DNA from: a bacterium
GTDB taxonomy: Bacteria > Acidobacteriota > Blastocatellia > Pyrinomonadales > Pyrinomonadaceae
Reading direction: 5' to 3'
NCBI GenBank assembly: GCA_029945985.1
Contig: JAQSDP010000438.1
Span: forward strand, 1-15,431
DNA length: 15,431 nucleotides
Shown here piece after piece: positions 7,176-14,240 of this stretch (the first letter of the stretch is position 1; the number at the start of each line of letters is the position of its first letter). Both the position numbers and the translations under genes were made by a program. The notes beneath the pieces are model-generated. The model worked only from the letters and a program-made list of their open reading frames with translations, searched no databases and was not told the origin of the DNA.

Positions 7176-7649
7176 ATGCAGTTCATAAAGGAAAGCGTGA
7201 TCAAGGCGACGCCTGAGCGGGTATTCGCTTTTCATGAACTTCCCGATGCCTTCGAGCGGCTTGTCCCGCCTTGGGAGAACGCTAAGATCGTTCAGAAAGC
7301 TGATATCTCGCAGGTCGGGTCGCAGGCGATTATCCAGCAGAAGATATTCGGACTCGTGCCGTCCAGATGGGTGGCCGAGCACACGGTTTACGACCCTCCG
7401 CGAATGTTCGAGGACGTGCAGCTTGAAGGGCCGTTCGCGTCGTGGCGGCATCGGCACATCGTCGAGCCGCATGCGGAAGGAGCGTTGCTTCGTGACGAGA
7501 TCGAGTTCGAGCCGCCCATGTCGTTTATCGGAGATCTCGCCGCTCCACTCTTTATTGTGCCTCGGATCGAGAAGATGTTCGACTATCGGCACGCCGTTAC
7601 CAAGGAATGGTGCGAATCTGAGATCTTAGAACTGAGATCTGAAATTTGA
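7176..7649 (+). CDS. SRPBCC (START/Bet v1-like) ligand-binding family protein
   Basis: A 157-aa small protein of the SRPBCC fold, a helix-grip domain that holds hydrophobic ligands. It opens with the characteristic MQFIKESVIKATPERVFAFH, in which the first strand leads into a helix with A-x-x-E-x-V-F. WENAKIV and GSQAIIQQKIFGLVPSRWVAEHTVY follow, then the strand pair LEGPFASWRHRHIVEP and GALLRDEIEFEPP. Bacterial relatives of this subgroup are mostly uncharacterised. ATG 7176 was chosen because homology begins there; an upstream GTG in frame at 7158 adds six unlikely residues. The last ten codons (SEILELRSEI) come from an AT-rich repeat at 7613-7652, so the C-terminus is probably repeat-derived. 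The stop is 1 nt from the next ATG, indicating co-transcription with the Dabb gene. No substrate can be named. Confidence 0.8.
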   Translation: MQFIKESVIKATPERVFAFHELPDAFERLVPPWENAKIVQKADISQVGSQAIIQQKIFGLVPSRWVAEHTVYDPPRMFEDVQLEGPFASWRHRHIVEPHAEGALLRDEIEFEPPMSFIGDLAAPLFIVPRIEKMFDYRHAVTKEWCESEILELRSEI

Positions 7650-7652
7650 AAT
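7613..7652. repeat. Short CTGAGATCT/GAAATTTG repeat of the FKFQIS/LRSQI type
   Basis: The 3' end of the SRPBCC gene holds two copies of CTGAGATCT (7618-7626 and 7633-7641) separated by 6 nt, then GAAATTTGAAAT. In reverse it would encode FKFQISVLRSQI, a peptide string I associate with dispersed intergenic repeats in some soil and aquatic bacteria. The repeat contains the stop codon of the SRPBCC gene and abuts the ATG of the Dabb gene. Assignment as a dispersed repeat is from memory and needs a genome-wide count. Confidence 0.5.
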
Positions 7653-7941
7653 GCTCACCCATATCGTCTGTTGGAAATATAAAGAGGAAACGACTGAGCA
7701 GCAGCGCGAGGATCACATTTCTCGTTTGCGATCGTTGCCGGACGTTATTCCGAATATCGTGTCGTTCAATGTGGGCAGCGACATTCTGCATCTGGAGCGC
7801 TCGTTCGATAGTGGTCTGGTTGCCGTATATCCGGACCGCGAAGCTCTGGACGTCTACACCGATCATCCGGCGCATCAGGAAGTTGCTGCATTAGGTAAAC
7901 AGATCTCGGAGAAGGTAGTATCGGTCGATTTCCTTTCATGA
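7651..7941 (+). CDS. Dabb (stress-responsive alpha/beta barrel) family protein
   Basis: A 96-aa single-domain protein of the Dabb family (PF07876-like), a ferredoxin-like fold that dimerises. It begins MLTHIVCWKYKEETTEQQRE, matching the family opening (M-hxHhV-hahKxxts-eq), continues with LRSLPDVIPNIVSFNVGSDI, and has the conserved YTDHPAHQEV segment at about 68-77. Some relatives are enzymes (olivetolic acid cyclase) and others are stress-induced with unknown roles, so no reaction is assigned. It starts 1 nt after the SRPBCC stop and is probably translationally coupled to it, since no separate ribosome binding site is visible in the AT-rich repeat. Confidence 0.87.
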   Translation: MLTHIVCWKYKEETTEQQREDHISRLRSLPDVIPNIVSFNVGSDILHLERSFDSGLVAVYPDREALDVYTDHPAHQEVAALGKQISEKVVSVDFLS

Positions 7942-7954
7942 TCGTTCCAGTCTT

Positions 7955-7997
7955 TCTTGTTCTGTGGTTATCGGCCTGATGCGACTACAGAACAAGA
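7955..7997 (+). promoter_or_regulatory. Perfect 11-bp inverted repeat between the Dabb and PHP genes
   Basis: TCTTGTTCTGT (7955-7965) and ACAGAACAAGA (7987-7997) are perfect reverse complements separated by 21 nt. In RNA the plus-strand stem can be extended by four more pairs (GGTT with GACT, using two wobbles), giving about 15 pairs. There is no T-run after either arm, so it is not a classical intrinsic terminator. It may stabilise the 3' end of the upstream mRNA, act as a leader structure for the PHP gene, or bind a protein. Confidence 0.6.
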
Positions 7998-8027
7998 TGA
8001 GAAGCAGGTCGGCTTGAATAACGAAAC

Positions 8028-9290
8028 TTGAGAATCATTAGAAAGGTCTTGCTTACGCTGTTAGCCGTAATTGTGGCGGTGCAGGTTCCGTTCGTCTATC
8101 GCCGACATCAGATCGGGCAACTTGGCAACAAGATTAGTTTAGCCGGAAAGGTGGGCCCCGACCGCGCGACCTTCGCGGGATACACCGAGTACAAAGGCGT
8201 GATGCACGTGCACACGTTTCTCGGCGGGCATAGCACGGGAACCTTTGACGAATTGATAACTGCGGCTAACGCCAACGATCTGGACTTCGTAGTGATGACC
8301 GAACACTACGATCCGGCCTACAACACCTCGGCCTTGACGCTAAACGGTACTTTCGGCAAGACGCTGTTCGTTAATGGCCAAGAGGTAGATACGAACGACG
8401 GCGGGCGATTTCTCTTGCTACCCGGCTCGCCGGAATCACCATCGTTCGCAAAGCTGGATTCGAAGACCTTTTTAGACAAGATCCATTCAGAAGGCCGCAT
8501 CGCCATCAACAACTATCCGGACCGCAACCGATCGGGCATCGCAGGATTCGACGGGATGGAGGCTTACAGCCTGCATATCAATTTCAAGCAGGCGAACATC
8601 TTCACCGCGGTCGGGGATATCCTTTGGTCGTTGCGGTCCTATCCAGAGGCGACAATCGCATCGTATCTTCGGCGGAATGACGATTACCTGGCGAGGTACG
8701 ACAAGGTCGCCTCTGAACACCGGCTATTGCTCACCGCGGGTGCGGATGCACATTCCAACAAGGGTTATTACCTCATAGCGGACGATGAAGGTAACAAACA
8801 TTTTGGAATCAAACTCGACCCGTACGAGACAGTTTTCCGCATCGTGCGGATGCACGTGTTGCTCGAATCCGGAACTCCGCTTTCTCGCGAATCTGTGATC
8901 GAGGCTCTGCGAGGAGGACATGCCTTCGTAGGTTTTGATGTATTGGGAGAATCGGCCGGCTTTCGGTTCTGGGCAGAATCATTGTCAGATGCCGACGATC
9001 AGCCAACCCATACCTCAGGTGGTACTGACATCGGCAGCGTGCCGAGGCGTATAATGGGCGATGGTGTCGTACTGGGTGGCGGTATCAAGCTTTCGGTGGC
9101 CGTTCCGACGCCGGCCAGGATTGTGCTTTTGAAGAACGGAGTCAAGGTGGCCGAGGAGCCGGAGTCAAGAGAATTCTCGCTAAATGTAAGTGAAACTGGA
9201 ACTTATCGAATTGAGGCATACCTCGACCGACTTGGCGAGACGTTCAACAAGGCTCCATGGATAATGTCGAATCCGATTTATGTGCGCTGA
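8028..9290 (+). CDS. Membrane-anchored PHP-domain (polymerase/histidinol phosphatase-like) metallohydrolase
   Basis: A 420-aa protein with an N-terminal membrane anchor (about residues 7-24, with RIIRK before it), a PHP domain (about 55-300) and a C-terminal beta-rich, probably Ig-like domain (about 345-420). PHP metal-binding motifs are visible: MHVHTFLGGHS (H60, H62), MTEHYDP (E92, H93), GQEV (E119), GMEAY (E178) and GADAH (D240, H242). PHP enzymes usually hydrolyse phosphoesters with a trinuclear metal centre. Where many members have an AHP-like histidine motif, this protein reads NNYP (161-164), so metal occupancy may differ. The start is TTG at 8028: an in-frame stop at 8019-8021 leaves no ATG or GTG option, and the anchor follows immediately. 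A C-terminal PWIMSNPIYV recalls cell-surface PHP proteins. Substrate is unknown; an extracytoplasmic location is inferred. Confidence 0.83.
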   Translation: MRIIRKVLLTLLAVIVAVQVPFVYRRHQIGQLGNKISLAGKVGPDRATFAGYTEYKGVMHVHTFLGGHSTGTFDELITAANANDLDFVVMTEHYDPAYNTSALTLNGTFGKTLFVNGQEVDTNDGGRFLLLPGSPESPSFAKLDSKTFLDKIHSEGRIAINNYPDRNRSGIAGFDGMEAYSLHINFKQANIFTAVGDILWSLRSYPEATIASYLRRNDDYLARYDKVASEHRLLLTAGADAHSNKGYYLIADDEGNKHFGIKLDPYETVFRIVRMHVLLESGTPLSRESVIEALRGGHAFVGFDVLGESAGFRFWAESLSDADDQPTHTSGGTDIGSVPRRIMGDGVVLGGGIKLSVAVPTPARIVLLKNGVKVAEEPESREFSLNVSETGTYRIEAYLDRLGETFNKAPWIMSNPIYVR

Positions 9291-9360
9291 GGCAAACTGT
9301 TACACGGGCGCAAACATCTAAAGAAAGCACAGCGGTTTTAAATTGTGTCGGATCTCTAAA

Positions 9361-11454
9361 ATGAAGAGTTTATACAGATTTCCCTTGTTCGCCCTATGCC
9401 TTGCGGGGCTTTTTTCGACTTTGCACGCACAGCAGGTGAAGCGGACCGCTTTTGATGTCACGAAGTACGTCATCGACGCTCAGTTAGCGCCCGAGGATAA
9501 CAAGCTGACGGCCACGACAGACGTGACGTTCACGATGCTCGAGGACGGGCGTAATGTCTCGTTCGAGCTGAACGGTTCGCTCAAGATCGACACGATCACA
9601 CGGGTCGCAGGCGGTGGAACGTTTGCGAGTCCCGTGCCCGCGGGCCCGCGACCGGCGAGAACGCCCGCGGCTGCGGCGATGTCTGCCGTTGCAGGCAGTA
9701 TCACATTCGTTCAGGATCAGGTCGGCGTTTCCGATCTTGGCCCGAGCGTACGGATCGATTTTGGCGACACGGTAACAAAAGGCACGCAGGTAACACTTCG
9801 GTTTAAATACAACGGCGTTCTCAACACGCCGAGCGGCGGCCCGTTGCTGAGCAAACGTCTCGCTTATATTGGCGAAGATCAGGGTTATCTGATGTATGCC
9901 GCTCGATGGTTCCCGTTTCACGATTACGCCGCCGACATGGCGTCGTCAGAGATAACCATTTCGGTTCCGGGCGGAATGCAGGTGGTCGGATTCAGCGACA
10001 CGCCGGTCACCTCAGCCGGCGGCAAGTTCCGCTTCACACAGCAGAAGCCGGGCCTCGTCGGCAACTTGGCATACGGCAAATTCAGTCCGCGCTCGCTGAA
10101 AATCGGCGAATACGAGATCCAAGTCAACACGCGTCCGGGATTTGATACGCTCGTGCAGAATTACGGCGAGACGCTCGGCAAAGCTCTGGATTTTTACACG
10201 AAGAAGTTCGGTAGCCCCGATTTTGGCAAGAAGTTGATCGTCGCTCAGATAGACGACGAAAGCCTCGACTTTTACTCATCAATGGGGATGCTCTTCGTTT
10301 CCAGCCGCCAGTTCGAACAGGAACGCGGCGTGACAGAAGAGCGATTACAGCGTGAAGCAGCATATCAATGGTGGGGTTTGACGGTTGGCTTGAAATCATT
10401 TGACGACGCGTGGCTATCCCAGGGATTGGCTGAATACAGTGCATACGCACTTCGCGAGAACATGCTGGAAGGACCGAAGCTGGATGCCCTTCGCCGCGAG
10501 CTTGTGGAAAAAGCGTTGACGTTCGAGCAGACTGCATCGCTGCTGCGTGCACCGGCTAATCTCGACGATCAGTCAGTTGCTTACCAGTACATCATGTACG
10601 CGAAGGGCGCTCTTGTTTATAAGCTGCTTCGCGACACACTTGGAATGCAAAAGTTCGATCAGCTGCTTCGAACGTACCTCGCCGAAAACCGTGGGAAGAA
10701 CGTCGGTGTCGATGATTTCGAGAAATTGGTCGATCGGGTCGCCGGACAGCCGATGCGTTACTTCTTCGCCAGATGGGTCGAAGGTACAGGAGCACCGGAG
10801 TTCACGGCCGACTATCTCATCATCCGCACACGTGGAGGCAAGTTCGTCGCCCGCGGCACGGTGAAACAGAACTACGACAATCTACGTTTGCCGGTTGATG
10901 TACAGCTTCGCTCGGAAGGTGATGCGGGCCTGAAGACGGTTACGCTCGATATGCAGGACTCATCAGCCGATTTCAACATCGAGTCCGACGGCAAACCGCT
11001 CGCGGTTGTGATCGACCCGAATTACAAGCTCCTTCGCATCTCGCCCGAGCTCCGGGTATCGTCCATTGCCCGCCGCGGCATCGAGCAGTTCAAGGAAGGC
11101 AACTACGTTGAGGCGCAGGCGCAGTTCGAAGCGGCATTGAAGCTCGATCGTTCGAACTCGTGGATCTACTATCACCTTGGCCTGCTTTTCCTCGAACAGC
11201 GAAACTACGACCTCGCCATCGATAACTTCAAGGCGACGATCGCCGGCAACCTGAGCCCGGCATGGCTCGAGGTTTGGGCTAATATCAAGATGGGCAACGC
11301 GTATGACGCCAAAGGCGACCGCATCCGCGCGACGGCAGCTTATGGCCGTGCCCAAAAGCTCGGGGATGACTATGACAACGCCCAGGAAGCCGTGAGGAAG
11401 TACCAGGCAAATCCCTACGACCCGCGGGCAGATAAGACGACAGCGCTGAGGTGA
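9361..11454 (+). CDS. Exported M1 aminopeptidase-like pseudoenzyme with C-terminal TPRs
   Basis: A 697-aa exported protein: signal peptide (1-23, ending STLHA), an M1-type N-terminal beta domain (about 30-255), a gluzincin-like domain (about 260-475), a beta segment (about 480-562) and two to three TPRs (about 567-685). The gluzincin domain aligns by REAAYQWWGLTV (331-342), AWLSQGLAEYS (350-360) and YAKGALVYKLLRDTLG (413-428). Active M1 peptidases have HEXXH-X18-E; here the zinc ligands read R331, Y335 and Q354 at exactly the expected spacing, while the catalytic Glu332 remains. The GAMEN region reads SSMGM (306-310). A zinc-free non-catalytic role, perhaps peptide binding or scaffolding with the TPRs, is inferred. 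An in-frame TTG at 9343 would add six residues ahead of the signal peptide and was not chosen. No clear Shine-Dalgarno is visible. Confidence 0.85.
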   Translation: MKSLYRFPLFALCLAGLFSTLHAQQVKRTAFDVTKYVIDAQLAPEDNKLTATTDVTFTMLEDGRNVSFELNGSLKIDTITRVAGGGTFASPVPAGPRPARTPAAAAMSAVAGSITFVQDQVGVSDLGPSVRIDFGDTVTKGTQVTLRFKYNGVLNTPSGGPLLSKRLAYIGEDQGYLMYAARWFPFHDYAADMASSEITISVPGGMQVVGFSDTPVTSAGGKFRFTQQKPGLVGNLAYGKFSPRSLKIGEYEIQVNTRPGFDTLVQNYGETLGKALDFYTKKFGSPDFGKKLIVAQIDDESLDFYSSMGMLFVSSRQFEQERGVTEERLQREAAYQWWGLTVGLKSFDDAWLSQGLAEYSAYALRENMLEGPKLDALRRELVEKALTFEQTASLLRAPANLDDQSVAYQYIMYAKGALVYKLLRDTLGMQKFDQLLRTYLAENRGKNVGVDDFEKLVDRVAGQPMRYFFARWVEGTGAPEFTADYLIIRTRGGKFVARGTVKQNYDNLRLPVDVQLRSEGDAGLKTVTLDMQDSSADFNIESDGKPLAVVIDPNYKLLRISPELRVSSIARRGIEQFKEGNYVEAQAQFEAALKLDRSNSWIYYHLGLLFLEQRNYDLAIDNFKATIAGNLSPAWLEVWANIKMGNAYDAKGDRIRATAAYGRAQKLGDDYDNAQEAVRKYQANPYDPRADKTTALR

Positions 11455-11492
11455 TCAAGTAGGAAGGTCTTAGAGGACCCTTAGAGTGTGGC

Positions 11493-11528
11493 AAAAAGAA
11501 CAGGGCAGGCCCGGACCTGCCCTGTTCT
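11493..11528 (-). terminator. Strong hairpin terminator between convergent genes
   Basis: Perfect 13-bp inverted repeat, AGAACAGGGCAGG (11497-11509) and CCTGCCCTGTTCT (11516-11528), around a 6-nt loop. On the minus strand the stem is followed by a five-T run (11493-11497), a textbook intrinsic terminator for the lipocalin-like gene. In the plus direction the stem is followed only by ATTAGG, so it probably also helps end transcripts of the M1-like gene, less efficiently. Confidence 0.88.
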
Positions 11529-11545
11529 ATTAGGATGACCGCGTT

Positions 11546-12139
11546 CTAGCCCTTGATGAAGACGAGCTTCGAGGTCTGTGCTCCGCGTGGTGTTGAGTTC
11601 TCACGGTCGACGGTCAGAGTTTTGCGGTCAGCCGAGAGCGTCCAGGTTTCCTTGGTCGTCATCGTGATCTCTCCCATCTGCCCGCCGAATGTTCTGGAAG
11701 TCGAAAGCTTGAGCGAGCCATTGGCTTCCAGGGTTCCCTTGTAGACCACTGGCATTTTCCCGTTAGGGCCGTCCATTTCAACTTTCAATTCTTTTCCGTC
11801 AAGCGAATATGTAGCAGATCCGTCGCCCATACCGAAGCCACCAAAACCGCGACCCGATCCGCGAACCTGGCCGTCTCCGGGCCCAACCGGCGGTGCTCCG
11901 GCGGGAGCATTTGGGCCTACAACCTCTGGGGGCGGTAGGCGCTTGGTCGCCGTATCAACCGTGATCTCCTTCGCAGTTTGCGTAACTGTTAGGGTCATGC
12001 TGTCCGGACGCATCGGACTTGAAAACGTCGATTTTTCCTTATCCAAGCTCCAAGTTCCAGAGTAATTTGCCTTGCCCTGCGCAATTGCCGCCGTTCCCAT
12101 CATCGCGATGGCGAACATCGCAAGCGATAGTTTTCTCAT
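11546..12139 (-). CDS. Secreted lipocalin-like hypothetical protein
   Basis: A 197-aa exported protein with a signal peptide (MRKLSLAMFAIAMMGTAAIA, cleavage before QG at about 20/21). The mature part opens with ANYSGTWSLDKEKS, the G-x-W motif near the N-terminus that is typical of lipocalin-like beta-barrels, and ends in strands such as ETWTLSADRKTLTVDREN. A Pro/Gly-rich linker with a GRGFGGFGMG run (about 70-108) splits the two sheet regions. Repeated short T/E/K strands (MTLTVTQTAKEITVDT; YSLDGKELKVEMDG) suggest an antiparallel barrel. It has a good AGGAG ribosome binding site 8 nt before the ATG. No function is known to me; envelope or periplasmic ligand binding is a guess. A terminator-like hairpin of the upstream gene lies only 30 bp before this ATG, so the promoter position is puzzling. 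Confidence 0.85.
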   Translation of the reverse strand: MRKLSLAMFAIAMMGTAAIAQGKANYSGTWSLDKEKSTFSSPMRPDSMTLTVTQTAKEITVDTATKRLPPPEVVGPNAPAGAPPVGPGDGQVRGSGRGFGGFGMGDGSATYSLDGKELKVEMDGPNGKMPVVYKGTLEANGSLKLSTSRTFGGQMGEITMTTKETWTLSADRKTLTVDRENSTPRGAQTSKLVFIKG

Positions 12140-12160
12140 TTATCGATCTCCTGAAAATGC

Positions 12161-12198
12161 AAAATAAAAGATTCCGAGCCGTTAGACGTTCGGAATCT
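12161..12198 (-). terminator. Terminator-like hairpin after the CAT-family permease
   Basis: On the minus strand AGATTCCGA and TCGGAATCT (12190-12198 and 12169-12177) pair perfectly over 9 bp around a 12-nt loop, followed by TTTATTTTG. It fits an intrinsic terminator of the permease gene. It lies about 30 bp before the ATG and 20 bp before the ribosome binding site of the next minus-strand gene, so it could alternatively be an attenuator in that gene's leader. Confidence 0.7.
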
Positions 12199-12219
12199 CC
12201 AATAGGTTTTGCCGAATGT

Positions 12220-12247
12220 GTAAAGAAATGTAAAAGCCCTTCTTTAC
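12220..12247 (-). repeat. 8-bp inverted repeat spanning the CAT permease stop codon
   Basis: GTAAAGAA (12220-12227) and TTCTTTAC (12240-12247) are perfect reverse complements 12 nt apart. One arm contains the stop codon of the permease gene. In RNA it forms an A/T-rich stem upstream of the terminator-like hairpin, possibly protecting the 3' end of the mRNA. Confidence 0.45.
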
Positions 12248-14046
12248 GTGGTCTCCAGTCGCGGCTGCGAGTTCAGCTTACTGTTTCGATAGCCATACAA
12301 CGCGTATATAACGAGCCCAGCCAGGAGCCAAAGACCGAACCGCAACCAGTTCGTGATTCCTAACTCAGTCATCAAATATAGGCACGACAATAGTCCGAGA
12401 ATTGGTATCAGCGACAGCTTCTTTGTAAGACTGAAAAATAAGAGTGCGGCGGCGACGATCAAGAACAGGATCATCGGGATCTTGTGGGAAAATGCCCCGA
12501 GCGTCGATTCGCCTTCCGCCCGCGTGAGTGTTAGAAAATCTGAGATAAACGCAGGGTAAAAATAATACACAACACCGAGGACGGCGATCAGGATCACAGG
12601 CAGAAAGATTTGTGAATTGATATAGGGTACATACCGCGTCCCGCTCTCCTTGAACTCCTTGTCTTTAAAGAGAACACCCGCACACACAACGACGAACGCG
12701 AACAACGTCCCGATGCTCGCGAGGTCCGTGACCTCCGTAAGGTTCATAAACAGGGCCGGGATCGCGACCACGATTCCTGTAACGATCGTCGCGAACCACG
12801 GGGTCTTGAACTTCGGGTGGATCGAAGAAAATATCCGCGGCAGCAGTCCGTCGCGGCTCATTGCCATCCAGATTCGCGGCTGACCGATTTGGAAGACAAG
12901 GAAAACAGTAGCCAATGCGATAACCGCGCTAACGGCAATGATCCCGGCAACCCAAGGCAGATTGGCTCCTTCCGGGCCGAACACGAACGCCAGCGGATCG
13001 CCGACATCGAGCTTGGCGTAGCTGACCATTCCTGTCAGTACAAGCGCTATCGCGATGTACAGTACGGTACAAATTACGAGCGAGAGGATTATCGCCCTCG
13101 GCAGATCCCGCCGGGGATCCTTGCATTCCTCAGCAGTCGTCGAGAGGGCGTCGAAGCCGATGTAAGCGAAGAACACTGCAGACACGCCCTTTAGGACGCC
13201 TTCGACGCCGTTAGGGGCAAATGGCGACCAGTTCGCCGGGTTCACGTAATTGAGGCCAAGGAAAATGACCAGCAGAATGATCGCAACCTTGAGGATCGTA
13301 AGCGTCGTTGAGGCAAACTTCGATTCACGGATACCGACGTAAACGAGTGCGGTGACCAAAACCACGATCAGTAACGCGGGCAGATCGGCAACGATCGACA
13401 AACTGCCGAGCTTCGGAGCATTCAGCCACGCGAGATAGGCATCGACCTGTCCACACGATATCGCGGCTCCCGTTTCCGCACACGCAGCGGTCAGGCCAAC
13501 GACAGTGGCACCACCCGCAACCGCTTCATTCACCGCGGCGAATCCGCGGCGAGCGGTCAGGAAGTCCATCGTGAAATGCAGCGGTATGTCGATCCCGTAT
13601 CCCTTCAGAAGTCCCGTGAAATAGTCGCTCCACGAGATCGCTACGGCGATGTTGCCGATCGCATATTCGACGATCAGGTCCCAGCCGATGATCCAAGCGA
13701 TGAATTCGCCCATAGACGCATAAGCGTACGTGTAAGCCGAACCGGCAACTGGGATCCGCGACGCAAACTCCGCATAGCACAACGCCGAGAATCCACATGC
13801 GAACCCCGTAAATACGAATAGCAAAGCGACTGCAGGCCCGCCGTTGAACGACGCTTTTCCGATCATGGCAAAGATCCCGGCGCCGATGATCGCGGCGATT
13901 CCCATCAGAGTGAGATCGAAAACGCCGAGCGTCCGCCGAAGCGCGTGGGTTGGTACGTTCGATTCAGGGTTGTGATCGCCAAGACCCGCGGCGGCATCAG
14001 CCTGAATTTGGGCGATAGACTTTGTGCGGAATAGCGATGTGCTCAT
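12244..14046 (-). CDS. Cationic amino acid transporter (CAT) type APC permease
   Basis: Inner-membrane amino acid transporter of 600 aa, 12-14 helices. The N-terminal LFRTKSIAQIQADAA is the usual cytosolic start of bacterial CAT-family proteins. RRTLGVFDLTLMGIAAIIGAGIFAMIG (37-63) is TM1 with the GAGIF substrate-binding break, CYAEFASRIPVAGSAYTYAYASMGEFIAWIIGWDLIVEY (90-128) covers TM2-TM3, and GVLKGVSAVFFAYIGFDALSTTAEECKDPRRDLPRAII (283-320) is the hallmark CAT segment. The loop at about 155-215 is enlarged and has two cysteines (C189, C198) that could form a disulfide. The family exchanges or imports amino acids, including arginine and lysine in some members; the substrate here is not determined. 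The gene has its own predicted promoter (14105-14133) and terminator (12161-12198). No clear Shine-Dalgarno is visible before ATG 14046. Confidence 0.93.
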   Translation of the reverse strand: MSTSLFRTKSIAQIQADAAAGLGDHNPESNVPTHALRRTLGVFDLTLMGIAAIIGAGIFAMIGKASFNGGPAVALLFVFTGFACGFSALCYAEFASRIPVAGSAYTYAYASMGEFIAWIIGWDLIVEYAIGNIAVAISWSDYFTGLLKGYGIDIPLHFTMDFLTARRGFAAVNEAVAGGATVVGLTAACAETGAAISCGQVDAYLAWLNAPKLGSLSIVADLPALLIVVLVTALVYVGIRESKFASTTLTILKVAIILLVIFLGLNYVNPANWSPFAPNGVEGVLKGVSAVFFAYIGFDALSTTAEECKDPRRDLPRAIILSLVICTVLYIAIALVLTGMVSYAKLDVGDPLAFVFGPEGANLPWVAGIIAVSAVIALATVFLVFQIGQPRIWMAMSRDGLLPRIFSSIHPKFKTPWFATIVTGIVVAIPALFMNLTEVTDLASIGTLFAFVVVCAGVLFKDKEFKESGTRYVPYINSQIFLPVILIAVLGVVYYFYPAFISDFLTLTRAEGESTLGAFSHKIPMILFLIVAAALLFFSLTKKLSLIPILGLLSCLYLMTELGITNWLRFGLWLLAGLVIYALYGYRNSKLNSQPRLETT

Positions 14047-14104
14047 AAATTCGCGTATGTCTTAAATTTTACAGATGTTGTGCGGAGCGCACTGGAACTA
14101 GCGA

Positions 14105-14133
14105 ATTTTGAACGAAAAAAACTCAAGTTGCAA
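14105..14133 (-). promoter_or_regulatory. Predicted promoter of the CAT-family permease
   Basis: On the minus strand TTGCAA (14128-14133), a 17-bp spacer and CAAAAT (14105-14110). The start would be near 14098, leaving a leader of about 52 nt. A second -10-like TAAAAT lies nearer the gene, in the complement of 14066-14071, without a good -35. The same 194-bp stretch must also drive the divergent plus-strand gene. Confidence 0.45.
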
Positions 14134-14240
14134 TGGAAGTCGGCGACAATTGAGCGTTTATGGTATTCAAAAGCGTATCTTGTAAGGCAAAAGGCCAACT
14201 CCGGACGGATTTCTCGAGGGTTGGTGTATTCGAAAATAGG

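Noticed and set aside
9343..9360. TTG start six codons before the M1-like ATG
   Set aside because: The ATG at 9361 begins a normal signal peptide directly; the TTG adds only MCRISK and has no ribosome binding site.
10124..10552. A 142-codon minus-strand frame in the M1-like gene
   Set aside because: It is antisense to a well-supported coding region, rich in Arg/Ser as expected for a shadow frame, and has no signals of its own.
14080..14092. GTGCG-GAG-CGCAC hairpin upstream of the CAT permease
   Set aside because: Only 5 bp, within the divergent promoter region; it may be an operator but nothing supports this beyond the symmetry.
14160..14240. Upstream ATG for the DUF4388-like protein
   Set aside because: The added 27 residues are basic and not domain-like and lie in the divergent promoter region.
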